Assembly: GCF_900142665.1 (NCBI RefSeq)
Contig: NZ_FRBR01000019.1
Span: 1-52,132 of the forward strand
DNA: 52,132 nucleotides
From: Roseovarius pacificus
GTDB taxonomy: Bacteria > Pseudomonadota > Alphaproteobacteria > Rhodobacterales > Rhodobacteraceae
Reading direction: 5' to 3'
Position numbers and translations under genes: made by a program. Position 1 is the stretch's first letter. The number at the start of each line of letters is the position of its first letter. Positions 26,247 to 33,682 of the stretch are shown piece by piece. Under the pieces are notes generated by a model, which ran no database searches, was not told where the DNA came from, and was given only the letters and a program-made list of their open reading frames with translations.

Positions 26247-27335
26247 TCAAGTGCCTGAGAAAAGTTTTATTTTTCTTCGATGCCTTACCCAACGTTCTTG
26301 GAGTCGAAGTCTCTTTTTATAACGGTCGATTGCTTTTACAATTTTTGTCTGAAAAGTTTCGGGCAATTCAATATACTCGAGCTTACTACACAAAATATCT
26401 TTGGCTTCAATTTCAGGAAACAAATCCCCACAGAGCTTAAGGGCTGTATGTGAGCGCGCATGTCGCTCCAAATCTGATTCTAAGTCTGCAAAATCACTTC
26501 TGCTTAGACGTATCAAGGTTTGTCGGGATTCGAGCATTCTACCCAGTTCGTCATGTATCTCCGGGTAACTTGCCAAAAATTTGCTCGCGAACCCATTGAG
26601 CCCGAAATCGAAATACTCTTTGGGTTGTGAGTTTGCGCCAAAAGAAAAAAGCATTTCATTTTCTCTTAAGCCATAACTTCTCGCGTATACGCCGTTCAAT
26701 AGTCGGATCATTTCGATGTTCTTTTGGCCGCTTTCGGTATTCAGCCTGAGAGCGTTCGGATCATTTGCTTTCAATAACAATTCAGGCACGCCGCAAGCAC
26801 TAAGAATGTGACGTGGCACACCTCCAATTTTTGCCGCAGTCTCGAAAGGTATGACTACCGTCTCGTGGTCGCCACTTTCTTCAGCATTTCTAAGGACCCT
26901 ATGCATTTGAAAATCGCAACGTTCTGGTTTCGAGCGCAAAATTTCCAGAAAATTCGGAAAAGAAGCACTATCCCGACGTATGCAGTTTTGACGCCATCGC
27001 GAAGGAAGAAAGTTGACCCAATGCCTAAAGCAAACAACAAATTTCAAGGGATAGGGTTCCAGCACCCTCGAAAGGGTTCGTGTTTGAGCCATTGAAAAGG
27101 TAGAGATTTCTTCATGGGAAATAATTACTTTTTGTATTCCCATTTCTTCCGCAATCCGAAGGTCATTCTTCAAGCTATCGGCATCAAACGATTGGGGGTC
27201 TTTTACCAAAATCCTCTTTTCAAGGGGTAGTGCTAAGATGCGATGGCGCGCTAAATCAGAAGCATGATTGTCAAGCCATTTTTGAACAGACGTAGTTCCT
27301 GTTTTATGCATCCCAGCATGGATTATTAATTCCAA
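26247..27335 (-). CDS. Sulfotransferase-like protein (element cargo)
   Basis: A 362-residue protein with the 5'-phosphosulfate-binding loop of PAPS-dependent sulfotransferases at its N-terminus (HAGMHKTGTTSVQKWL, residues 6-21) and a second segment FVVCFRHWVNFLPSRW near residue 99 that fits the 3'-phosphate region. The C-terminus is basic and rich in Lys/Arg. It probably transfers sulfate to a carbohydrate or lipid. The start is TTG at 27333-27335, with AGGA 9 bases upstream and a stop codon shortly before; the next ATG would cut the loop. Base composition is much more AT-rich than the window average, so the gene is a recent import carried by the element. Confidence 0.75.
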   Translation of the reverse strand: MELIIHAGMHKTGTTSVQKWLDNHASDLARHRILALPLEKRILVKDPQSFDADSLKNDLRIAEEMGIQKVIISHEEISTFSMAQTRTLSRVLEPYPLKFVVCFRHWVNFLPSRWRQNCIRRDSASFPNFLEILRSKPERCDFQMHRVLRNAEESGDHETVVIPFETAAKIGGVPRHILSACGVPELLLKANDPNALRLNTESGQKNIEMIRLLNGVYARSYGLRENEMLFSFGANSQPKEYFDFGLNGFASKFLASYPEIHDELGRMLESRQTLIRLSRSDFADLESDLERHARSHTALKLCGDLFPEIEAKDILCSKLEYIELPETFQTKIVKAIDRYKKRLRLQERWVRHRRKIKLFSGT

Positions 27336-27560
27336 GCTTCGGCGTCCTATTTAGATTTCAGTCTTGCGCAAGCGCAATAATCTGTATGGTTTACAAATTC
27401 CGACAATCGAATCTCGAACGAGATTGCGTTAAGGTTTGCTATTGACGACGGAATTAGTTCTTAGACAGTCAAGCGAAACCATTCAATAGCCCGGTAGAAA
27501 ATTTTCCTCGCTGACGGCTGAAGTTCAGAATTTTAACTCACCTCCAGTGCCTTTAGCGGG

Positions 27561-27821
27561 TCACCCCCCCCAAACGTCAGTGTCCAGCGTTTCACGTATC
27601 AGGCGATTAACAAACCCGCGCAATGCAACGGCGTCTTGACTGCGCTCCCCGTGTTTCCAGTTTGGATGTGCCTTACCGGTTTTTGCCCCACCCCGTGCCC
27701 CGTGCATGCGACAGACAGCCCAGCCGCGCACCGCTGGATTGCGACAAGGCAGGCCGGTGCGTTTTGATGTCGCGGTACACCGAGGCGCACGGTGCATGGG
27801 GTAAACGTCAGAATTTGACAT
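27561..27821 (-). CDS. Small HGG-type cysteine protein (phage-associated)
   Basis: An 86-residue basic protein with CTATSKRTGLPCRNPAV (Cys15 and Cys26) and CRMHGARGGAKTGKAHPNWKHG. This matches the small HGGxG-motif family seen in phages and genomic islands, where Cys/His residues may bind zinc. Function is not established. It is the last gene of the element's minus-strand operon and has a strong GGGAGGG ribosome-binding site. Confidence 0.75.
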   Translation of the reverse strand: MSNSDVYPMHRAPRCTATSKRTGLPCRNPAVRGWAVCRMHGARGGAKTGKAHPNWKHGERSQDAVALRGFVNRLIRETLDTDVWGG

Positions 27822-27851
27822 GTGCCCTCCCCCTTTTCATTGGCGGGTCAG

Positions 27852-28163
27852 TTAACTTCTACTACCTTTCGCAAACAAGACAAAAACAAAGCCGATGCAA
27901 ACCGCCCACCATGGGTGCTCAAACTTTGCCCAATTCCACATAGAGGATGGAATGCTCCAAGCTGCCTCTAAACCGGCAAACAGTGCAGCTAAGGGCACAA
28001 GCCATATCTCCCCCCACTCAATCGGCCCATTGAGAAAAAAATCCATTGCCCGCCAGAAGAAGGCAAACGCTGCCATTATCACCCCCCATAAGAACGATGC
28101 GAAAATCCATAGGGGTGAGGTCACAAACAATAGAAATATTGCGGCTATTGTTTCCCAAAACAA
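27852..28163 (-). CDS. Small membrane protein of the element
   Basis: A 103-residue protein of unknown function with three or four hydrophobic segments (about residues 5-27, 28-44, 53-68 and 83-98) and many Trp and Phe residues. It starts at TTG 28163, with GGAG about 10 bases upstream, only 3 bp after the preceding gene. The hydrophobic, aromatic-rich sequence could make it a membrane-acting protein such as a holin-like or exclusion factor, but nothing in it proves this. It sits in the element's operon between an accessory gene and the HGG-type gene. Confidence 0.6.
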   Translation of the reverse strand: MFWETIAAIFLLFVTSPLWIFASFLWGVIMAAFAFFWRAMDFFLNGPIEWGEIWLVPLAALFAGLEAAWSIPSSMWNWAKFEHPWWAVCIGFVFVLFAKGSRS

Positions 28164-28166
28164 AAT

Positions 28167-28694
28167 CTATCTCTCCACGTTTCCGACAACTGCTTGTCCA
28201 CCCTCGTTAACAGTAACACGCTCAACCCTGACTGTCTGTTTTCCCTTTGAGCGATACCGCTTGAGCGTATCCATTTGAGCCGCGAAGGTCCGGGCCAACT
28301 TGTTCAAAGCCCGCTCGGCTGAGTCTTGTTGCGGTAGGTTCTCTACATGGTTCAAACGGCGCGCCATCATCATTGTCGCTTGATGGATTGCCGCCATTTG
28401 CGTTGTCAAAAGCACCTCGGCTGCATCCTTGGGCTTCATGGCATCCACAAAGCCCAGCGCAAAATCGGTTGCCTCAGCGTCGATGCGCTTGCCATGTGAG
28501 CCAAGCACCGACAACTGCCCAACGATGGAATTTGCAACGCTCGTGTGTTCGGCTGCGTCCAGAATGCGCATGTAGTCGCCAGAAATTTCTATTCCGAGGG
28601 TGTTATCCTCTTTCCATTCAAGCGCCGCCCTGGGCGGCTTGCGCTGGGGGATATCCAACGCGTCGGATTCTTGCTTTTCAGTCTTTTTCGTCAT
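28167..28694 (-). CDS. Conserved island/phage accessory protein
   Basis: A 175-residue soluble protein. The C-terminal part (KQTVRVERVTVNEGGQAVVGNV) is a signature I know from small proteins of alphaproteobacterial prophages and islands whose function is unknown. A helical middle region (residues 50-140) contains NLPQQDSAERALNKLARTFA. The start at ATG 28694 is favoured by AGAGG 8 bases upstream over a longer frame. It overlaps the previous gene by 17 bp. Confidence 0.75.
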   Translation of the reverse strand: MTKKTEKQESDALDIPQRKPPRAALEWKEDNTLGIEISGDYMRILDAAEHTSVANSIVGQLSVLGSHGKRIDAEATDFALGFVDAMKPKDAAEVLLTTQMAAIHQATMMMARRLNHVENLPQQDSAERALNKLARTFAAQMDTLKRYRSKGKQTVRVERVTVNEGGQAVVGNVER

Positions 28695-29031
28695 GTCTTT
28701 TCCTCTTGGTTTCCCAGCGCCGATTGACGCCACACCAGAGCCGCCCGCGCGGCCCGTGCCGTTCCCATTCTGTCAGGTTGCGCCACGCCTCCAGCGACAC
28801 CACGCGCCCGGTATAGGTGAGCGGCCTTCCCCCTGCGGATGCGCCGTAGGGAAAGGCTGTTTTTGGCGGTTTTGCGCTGGGCGGCGTTTTGGGAATTTCA
28901 GCCTGCACCCCTGCTACACCCGCTACATTCGCTACACGCGGGGTTTGCGGTTCTGCCGGGGGCGCGGAATTGGAGCGGGGCATTTCAGCCCCGTCCAGAT
29001 GTTTCAGCGCGGCTTGCACATCAAACCACAT
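28678..29031 (-). CDS. Island protein downstream of DUF3987 gene
   Basis: A 117-residue protein of unknown function. It starts at ATG 29031 (MWFDVQAALKHLDG), overlapping the DUF3987 stop by 11 bp. A low-complexity segment (VANVAGVAGV, residues 33-42) is encoded by a 9-bp tandem repeat that also occurs in the integrase gene. The C-terminus, EWERHGPRGRLWCGVNRRW, is rich in Arg and Trp, suggesting nucleic-acid contact. Genes with this architecture often sit right after the replication genes in such elements. Confidence 0.7.
   Translation of the reverse strand: MWFDVQAALKHLDGAEMPRSNSAPPAEPQTPRVANVAGVAGVQAEIPKTPPSAKPPKTAFPYGASAGGRPLTYTGRVVSLEAWRNLTEWERHGPRGRLWCGVNRRWETKRKRHDEKD
28911..28937 (+). 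repeat. Three tandem 9-bp repeats inside island gene
   Basis: CTGCTACAC, CCGCTACAT and TCGCTACAC follow each other directly, consensus YYGCTACAY. The same unit occurs three times at 34105-34131 on the other strand, within the integrase gene and in a different reading phase. Confidence 0.75.
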
Positions 29032-30517
29032 CGCCGCCCCCTCGCACGATACGCCATGCCAGCTTGCGCGTCGCCCCGCGAATAACGGTGTTCGGTTCGA
29101 GCGGCACAAGCCATCCGTGCTTTTCCAATATTGTCAAAGCCGCCGTTGCCGTTTTGCTATCGCGTAAAGCGTTCGGCCCATATTGCAGCACCTCGCGCGG
29201 CATGATGTCCGCCTCCGGCCAGCTTTCCAGAAGCCATTTGCGCAACCGCTCGGCCCGGTCGATTTCAGCCGATACATTTGCCGCATCTGCCAGCCGTGCC
29301 GCTTCGGTCAGGTAGAACTGCGCCAGCGTGATTGCATCGGCCATATCCTGCGCGGACACTTCAGCCGCTTGCAAATCCCGCCAGAGCGTCAAAACCCCTG
29401 CAATGCGTGCGGCCTGTTCCGCCGCCTTCGATGCCGTGCCGGTGATGTGTTCGAGATTGCCGCCCTTGCCCTGCGCCATCTCGATAGCATCCGCAAACTG
29501 TATCAAGAGCGCCCGCGCATCGCCGCCCAGCGCAAGGGTGCGTGGCTGCAATTCACGGGTTTCCGCGTCCATCGGCATAGGCGTTTCAAGGATTGTGCGC
29601 AGCCGGTCCGAAAACGCCGCCAATGCGCCATTGTCTGGCCTTACCTGCGCATGCAACCGCGTTCCTATGTTGCTTTGCGGTTCACAAATCAGGAAGCGGG
29701 GCAGAAAACCGCTATCCGCCGCCAACGGGTCAGCCATGAACGCCCGCGCCACACCCGGTTGCGCCATCAGATGCACCGCCAGCCGCCGCCCATAAAGCGC
29801 ATATGCCCCGTCACCGGCCCGCGTGCGCCGTATGGGGTTGCCCTGCCACAAATCGTTTAGGGCGGTCAGCGTCTTTTGCCGGTTGTCGCTGTTCATGGCA
29901 TGTCCGCCAAGGAATTGCCCGCCTTCATCCGAGAAGATGCCAAGCGACGGTTGCCCGGTTGCAAAGAGCCGGGTCAGCCCTTCAAAGGTCGGCTCCGTCA
30001 CCACGCGGTCAGGGCAAGGCGGTGCGGACGGTTCCGCCCCCAAGCCGTCCAGGTCAGCGCGCGCCGCCGTCTTATTCTCGCCTTTGCCCTTTTTGATTTC
30101 GCCCAAAATGCGCTTGCGCTCCTCGCTATAAATCGCATGGGCGTTTTGCCATGCCAGCACATCATCGCGCTGGGCTTTGGCTTGTTCCTTTTCGTGTTCC
30201 CGCAAAGCGTCCATCAAAGGTGCATCGCAACTTGATTTGCGCTCTCCACTTGCGGCGATGGTGAGGCAGTAGAGCGAAAGGGGGCGCGGCCCGCCAAGCG
30301 TTTCCACATTGGCAATGCCCTGCACGGCCAAGGATGCCACCGCCAGCGCCGATTGCGCAGGTATCGCAACAGGTGCAAGGGCCATGCCCTGCACGGCCTC
30401 TACGGCCCCTTGCAGCGGCCCTAGTGCATTAACGGGGTAAGGCCCGCCCTGCGGGATTTCCCGTAGCAAAGGTTGCGGGCCTTCGGATTTGAACGGGATA
30501 GGTTCGGGGGCACTCAT
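29021..30517 (-). CDS. DUF3987-domain protein, probable replicative helicase-like
   Basis: A 498-residue DUF3987 protein. The N-terminal third shows YCLTIAASGERKSSCDAPL (residues 82-100), a P-loop-like GERKS, and a charged helical stretch (residues 100-150). The core has LGIFSDEGGQFLGGHAMN near residue 195 with the DEGG Walker B-like motif. A C-terminal winged-helix-like region begins near residue 425. In satellites and plasmids this family lies next to a primase and probably serves as the replication ATPase. Its ATG overlaps the primase stop (ATGA at 30514-30517), indicating obligate coupling. Confidence 0.82.
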   Translation of the reverse strand: MSAPEPIPFKSEGPQPLLREIPQGGPYPVNALGPLQGAVEAVQGMALAPVAIPAQSALAVASLAVQGIANVETLGGPRPLSLYCLTIAASGERKSSCDAPLMDALREHEKEQAKAQRDDVLAWQNAHAIYSEERKRILGEIKKGKGENKTAARADLDGLGAEPSAPPCPDRVVTEPTFEGLTRLFATGQPSLGIFSDEGGQFLGGHAMNSDNRQKTLTALNDLWQGNPIRRTRAGDGAYALYGRRLAVHLMAQPGVARAFMADPLAADSGFLPRFLICEPQSNIGTRLHAQVRPDNGALAAFSDRLRTILETPMPMDAETRELQPRTLALGGDARALLIQFADAIEMAQGKGGNLEHITGTASKAAEQAARIAGVLTLWRDLQAAEVSAQDMADAITLAQFYLTEAARLADAANVSAEIDRAERLRKWLLESWPEADIMPREVLQYGPNALRDSKTATAALTILEKHGWLVPLEPNTVIRGATRKLAWRIVRGGGDVV

Positions 30518-31395
30518 GCGGCTTCCCCTTTCATTGTCAGAATGTCATTCCAGTCGCGGCCATCCGGTGCGGGCAAGAGCGACACCTGCCAGCCCAGCGC
30601 GTGCGCGCGTTCGGCCAAGGCATGTGCCGCCGCCTTTCCGGGGGCATCGCCATCGGGGGCAATCGTCAACCGATGCGGCTTAGGGGGCAGATGCAGCCCT
30701 CGCATGCCTGACGTGGACAATGCCGCCCAAACGGTCGCTGGCTTGCCCAGAAGGCCACAGGCAAGGCTCAGGGCGGTTTCGATGCCCTCCGCCACCACAA
30801 GCGGCCCGTGCGCCTCTGTCAGCCTTACAGCGCCGCCAGAGACACGCCCCAGCATCAGCTTGTCAGGCTCCACGACAGCTTTGCCCCTGCCATCGGTCTC
30901 AAGGTAGGTGCGATGCACTGCGAAGCCTTCACCGCCGTCCACGCGCGCCAGCATCGCGGGAAACCGCTTTGCGGTCGGGTGCCAACATTCCGGCAGGAAA
31001 CGCAGGGTTTCAGGAAGGGGGCAGGATATGCCCCGCCCCCTCAGATAGGTTTCCGCCAGCGTGCCGCCGATAGGGTGCGCATCTTGCCAGAGCCGGTGCG
31101 CTTGCTTGGCTCGTTTTTCAGCCTCGGCCCGGTCCTGGGCTTGGCGCGCTTGGCTTTCCAGCAGATCGGGCGCGGCATAGTCACCGGGGGCAAGCCCAGC
31201 CGCCGCCAGAATATCCCGAAACGTGCAGCCGGATTTCTTGCAATGTGCCAAGAGCCGCCCGCCATCGCCATCGGCCAGCGTCAAGGCGTTCTGCCCCTTG
31301 CGGCCCTCGGCCTGACATACCGGGCAAGGCGCGCAGCCATAGCGGCGATACCATTTGCCATGAAGGGCATGGGTAATCTGTTTTGCGTCCATCAT
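30514..31395 (-). CDS. Toprim-domain primase of the element
   Basis: A 293-residue primase-type protein. The N-terminus has a zinc ribbon (CAPCPVC, residues 21-27, then HCKKSGC at 51-57). The Toprim domain has VVAEGIETALSLA with the catalytic Glu, then IAPDGDAPG with the Asp-x-Asp pair. This is the layout of P4-alpha-like and phage primases without the helicase domain, which DUF3987 would supply. The start at ATG 31395 overlaps the stop of the 32-aa gene. Long upstream readings in the same frame would cross the winged-helix gene and are rejected. It probably synthesises primers for autonomous replication. Confidence 0.85.
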   Translation of the reverse strand: MMDAKQITHALHGKWYRRYGCAPCPVCQAEGRKGQNALTLADGDGGRLLAHCKKSGCTFRDILAAAGLAPGDYAAPDLLESQARQAQDRAEAEKRAKQAHRLWQDAHPIGGTLAETYLRGRGISCPLPETLRFLPECWHPTAKRFPAMLARVDGGEGFAVHRTYLETDGRGKAVVEPDKLMLGRVSGGAVRLTEAHGPLVVAEGIETALSLACGLLGKPATVWAALSTSGMRGLHLPPKPHRLTIAPDGDAPGKAAAHALAERAHALGWQVSLLPAPDGRDWNDILTMKGEAA

Positions 31396-31490
31396 CCGCA
31401 CGCCCCCCAGATTAAAGTCGCCATTGCGTGCGCTTGCGCTTCTGTCAGCCCATGTGCGCGCATCAGGAAAGCGATTTGCAGCCTGTTCAT
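31392..31490 (-). CDS. 32-aa conserved-looking small protein
   Basis: A 32-residue ORF, MNRLQIAFLMRAHGLTEAQA then HAMATLIWGACG. Its ATG overlaps the stop of the winged-helix gene (ATGA at 31487-31490) and its own TGA overlaps the primase ATG (31392-31395). This double ATGA arrangement, with no spare base, argues that it is translated. It is predicted all-helical with the pattern HGLTEAQA, which I recall in similar small proteins upstream of island primases. Function unknown; it might be only a coupling leader. Confidence 0.6.
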   Translation of the reverse strand: MNRLQIAFLMRAHGLTEAQAHAMATLIWGACG

Positions 31491-31891
31491 GCTGCACCCC
31501 CTTTCCAGCCCAGCGACACACCAGAGCGCAGCACATAGCGCGCATGCGTGCCGGGAAACTCGCCTTCATGCGGTTCAGTGATGGTTTCGATTTCCACGCC
31601 CAGCGCCCGCAAATCGTGGACATAAGCAGCCCAACGTGGCGCGGGGTTGTGAATCGGCGTGCAGCCCTCAGCCCCTGCCTTGCGCAATTGTTCGAGCGCC
31701 CAAGGGTCACGGCCTGACACCACGATGCAGAAAGCCCTGCCTGCGCTGGGCGATATGCAATAGGCGGTGCCGCTGCTATGGCGTTTGCTGCGCTTGCCTG
31801 TTATGTTTCGGGTGTTCGTCGCATTCGCAAACGATACATCCTGCGCCGTGCCAGCCTGCCCGCTGCACGGCGCTACTCTTTTGCCCCTCAT
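31487..31891 (-). CDS. Winged-helix domain protein of the element
   Basis: A 134-residue protein with a winged-helix-type region in the C-terminal two-thirds: ALEQLRKAGAEGCTPIHNPAPR then WAAYVHDLRALGVEIETI and ARYVLRSGVSL. The N-terminus (1-45) is basic and low in order. Such proteins are common beside AlpA in alphaproteobacterial islands and probably regulate or assist replication. The gene starts 3 bp after the alpA stop and overlaps the 32-aa ORF by four bases. Confidence 0.75.
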   Translation of the reverse strand: MRGKRVAPCSGQAGTAQDVSFANATNTRNITGKRSKRHSSGTAYCISPSAGRAFCIVVSGRDPWALEQLRKAGAEGCTPIHNPAPRWAAYVHDLRALGVEIETITEPHEGEFPGTHARYVLRSGVSLGWKGGAA

Positions 31892-31894
31892 GGT

Positions 31895-32080
31895 TCATGC
31901 TGCGTCGGTTGTGCGGCTTTCAAGCCATGCGGCAATATCGGCTTTACGCCAGCCGACAGCGCGCTTGCCCAGCCTTATCGGCTTGGGAAACTCACCTTCG
32001 GCCATCATGGCGTAAAGTGTTGAGCGAGAAAGCCCTGTGATGCGTTCCACATCAGGGCGGCGAAGAATGGCGTCAGTCAT
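31895..32080 (-). CDS. AlpA-family excisionase/regulator
   Basis: A 61-residue MerR-type helix-turn-helix protein: LRRPDVERITGLSRSTLYAM, then GEFPKPIRLGKRAVGWRKAD and IAAWLESR. This matches AlpA, which in P4-like elements activates or excises the prophage. The start at ATG 32080 has AGGGG 9 bases upstream, and a longer frame starting at 32149 adds basic sequence unlike the family. It leads the operon alpA, winged-helix, 32-aa ORF, primase, DUF3987 and the downstream small genes. Confidence 0.88.
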   Translation of the reverse strand: MTDAILRRPDVERITGLSRSTLYAMMAEGEFPKPIRLGKRAVGWRKADIAAWLESRTTDAA

Positions 32081-32627
32081 GAAAACTGCCCCTTTGTTCT
32101 GGCGAGCAAATCTGTTTCGACTTGCTTTGCGCCGGTCTTTCGTGCTCAAAGGGGGTTAGGAAAAGTCCGAGAAAAGCTTATCCTAACCCCGCTCCGTAGG
32201 TCTGCGCCAACAGTCCTGCGGAGCGCCTTGTTTCTGAACACTTCCAAACAAGGCTAATATGTTTCTGAATGCGTGATGCCTAAGCGTCAAGTCCGGCCCC
32301 GTATCAAGGCGAGGCCGATTTGTGCTGCGTAAGTAATTCCTATTTTTTAGATGCAGCAATTCTTAAGGTATCGAACGCGTTCCAGTTAACGCCTATGCAC
32401 AATAACTTGGGATACGATTCGCGCTCAACATTTTTGTTGGGTAAATCCGGAGAAACTTCTGCCAGTGCTACCCAATAGGGATGCTCCTCGAGGTTTCCCG
32501 TCTATATGTGGTAGAAGATTCAGCGCCACGAAATGAAGCTATGGCAATGAGCCAGCTCAGTTGGGAAGCCTCACAGCAAAATGGTTGCAATTAATGGTCA
32601 AACCAAAATGCAAGAGAACACTAGGCA
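32081..32627. promoter_or_regulatory. Non-coding control region upstream of alpA
   Basis: A 547-bp stretch with no supportable gene, placed where the element's operon must start. It holds two strong inverted repeats: GGGGTTAGGA (32152-32161) with TCCTAACCCC (32181-32190), and GCCTTGTTT (32225-32233) with AAACAAGGC (32246-32254). GTTTCTGAA is repeated at 32230-32238 and 32261-32269. These are candidate operator, origin or regulatory-RNA elements. P4 uses a small RNA in the equivalent place, which is knowledge of the family, not evidence here. Confidence 0.55.
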
Positions 32628-33416
32628 CTACGAGGGCATCGCAAGGAAGTTTGTATGAGCATCTAAACCGTACTCTGACGAATGAGAGCTCTCAACAATC
32701 CTCAAAAAATCCTGCTTTTCTAAAAAACTAGATTCTGCAACTGTCCGGATTCTGTAGCTGTATCGCTCGACAAGAATTTGATAAATATCAGAGCTCGTTG
32801 TGTCGTAGTTTGCTGTATGTATCAGTGCATGCTCGAAAAGAATCACAGGGCGGCTTGACTTAATCGTTTCCTTTGCGCCCAAGAAAACATCCTTCTCTCC
32901 ACCCTCCACATCAATCTTGATAAAATCAATATTCAATTTCTTAGGAATAAGCTCGTCAAGTTGACGAATTGGCACCTCGATGCGCACTGGCTTTTTCTTG
33001 TTCGGGTGCGATTGTGGCCTCAGCCCGCTCCATGCCTCATCTTCCGCAACATGATAAAATGCGGCGAGGCCATTTCTGTTTCCTAATGCGCAAGCATGCA
33101 CTTCGACAGTTGGAAACCTAGCCTTAAGTGCCTCTGCGAGATGAGGTAAAGCTTCAAATGCGAAGTGCTTTCCAGATGGCGAGCCTTCGGTAAAACGACG
33201 CAGGAAAAAACCGTGATTTGCACCTACATCAACACAGTTTGACTTCGGATTTAGGTACTCTTCAAGAATCTTGTCGATCGCTATCTCGTCACGCTTAACA
33301 CGTGCTGACCAGCCAGCGGATTTTCTATACGATGGCAATAGCCTTGCCAAGCTACGCGCAGGCTTCTCAAACTTGGTACCAATAATTAAAGATTTAATCT
33401 GTTTTTTCATTTGCAT
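32628..33416 (-). CDS. FkbM-family methyltransferase (element cargo)
   Basis: A SAM-dependent methyltransferase of about 262 residues. Motif I is NCVDVGANHGFFLRRF, and the FkbM hallmark is NIDFIKIDVEGGEKDVFLGA in the second half. FkbM enzymes O-methylate sugars or polyketides. The start is uncertain: ATG 33416 has AGGGGAA about 10 bases upstream, while an ATG at 33449 has no ribosome-binding site. The gene is AT-rich relative to the window, like the sulfotransferase-like gene at the other end of the element. Together they could modify a surface glycan, which is inference. Confidence 0.82.
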   Translation of the reverse strand: MQMKKQIKSLIIGTKFEKPARSLARLLPSYRKSAGWSARVKRDEIAIDKILEEYLNPKSNCVDVGANHGFFLRRFTEGSPSGKHFAFEALPHLAEALKARFPTVEVHACALGNRNGLAAFYHVAEDEAWSGLRPQSHPNKKKPVRIEVPIRQLDELIPKKLNIDFIKIDVEGGEKDVFLGAKETIKSSRPVILFEHALIHTANYDTTSSDIYQILVERYSYRIRTVAESSFLEKQDFLRIVESSHSSEYGLDAHTNFLAMPS

Positions 33417-33682
33417 CTCTATAGGCTTCCCCTGAATTGGCCTCATCATCCGGACATAGGGCTATCGTTTCTAAGGCATATTTAATTTGAGTTTCATGCT
33501 GCCAATTTCTAATCTCAACTGTGCAAGTATGCCTTCTTCGGCGATTTGCACTCAAGGAAAGAATCAGATCACACGGAGTTGGAGGCGATCTTACTGTTGC
33601 AGATGGCCGTCATGCCCGAAGCTACCGCAACGGAATGTTTAAGAAAATATGAGTAGGACGCTTTAACACGCCATAGCCTTGA

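Noticed and set aside
28911..28937. CRISPR array
   Set aside because: The 9-bp units are directly adjacent with no spacers and lie inside a coding frame.
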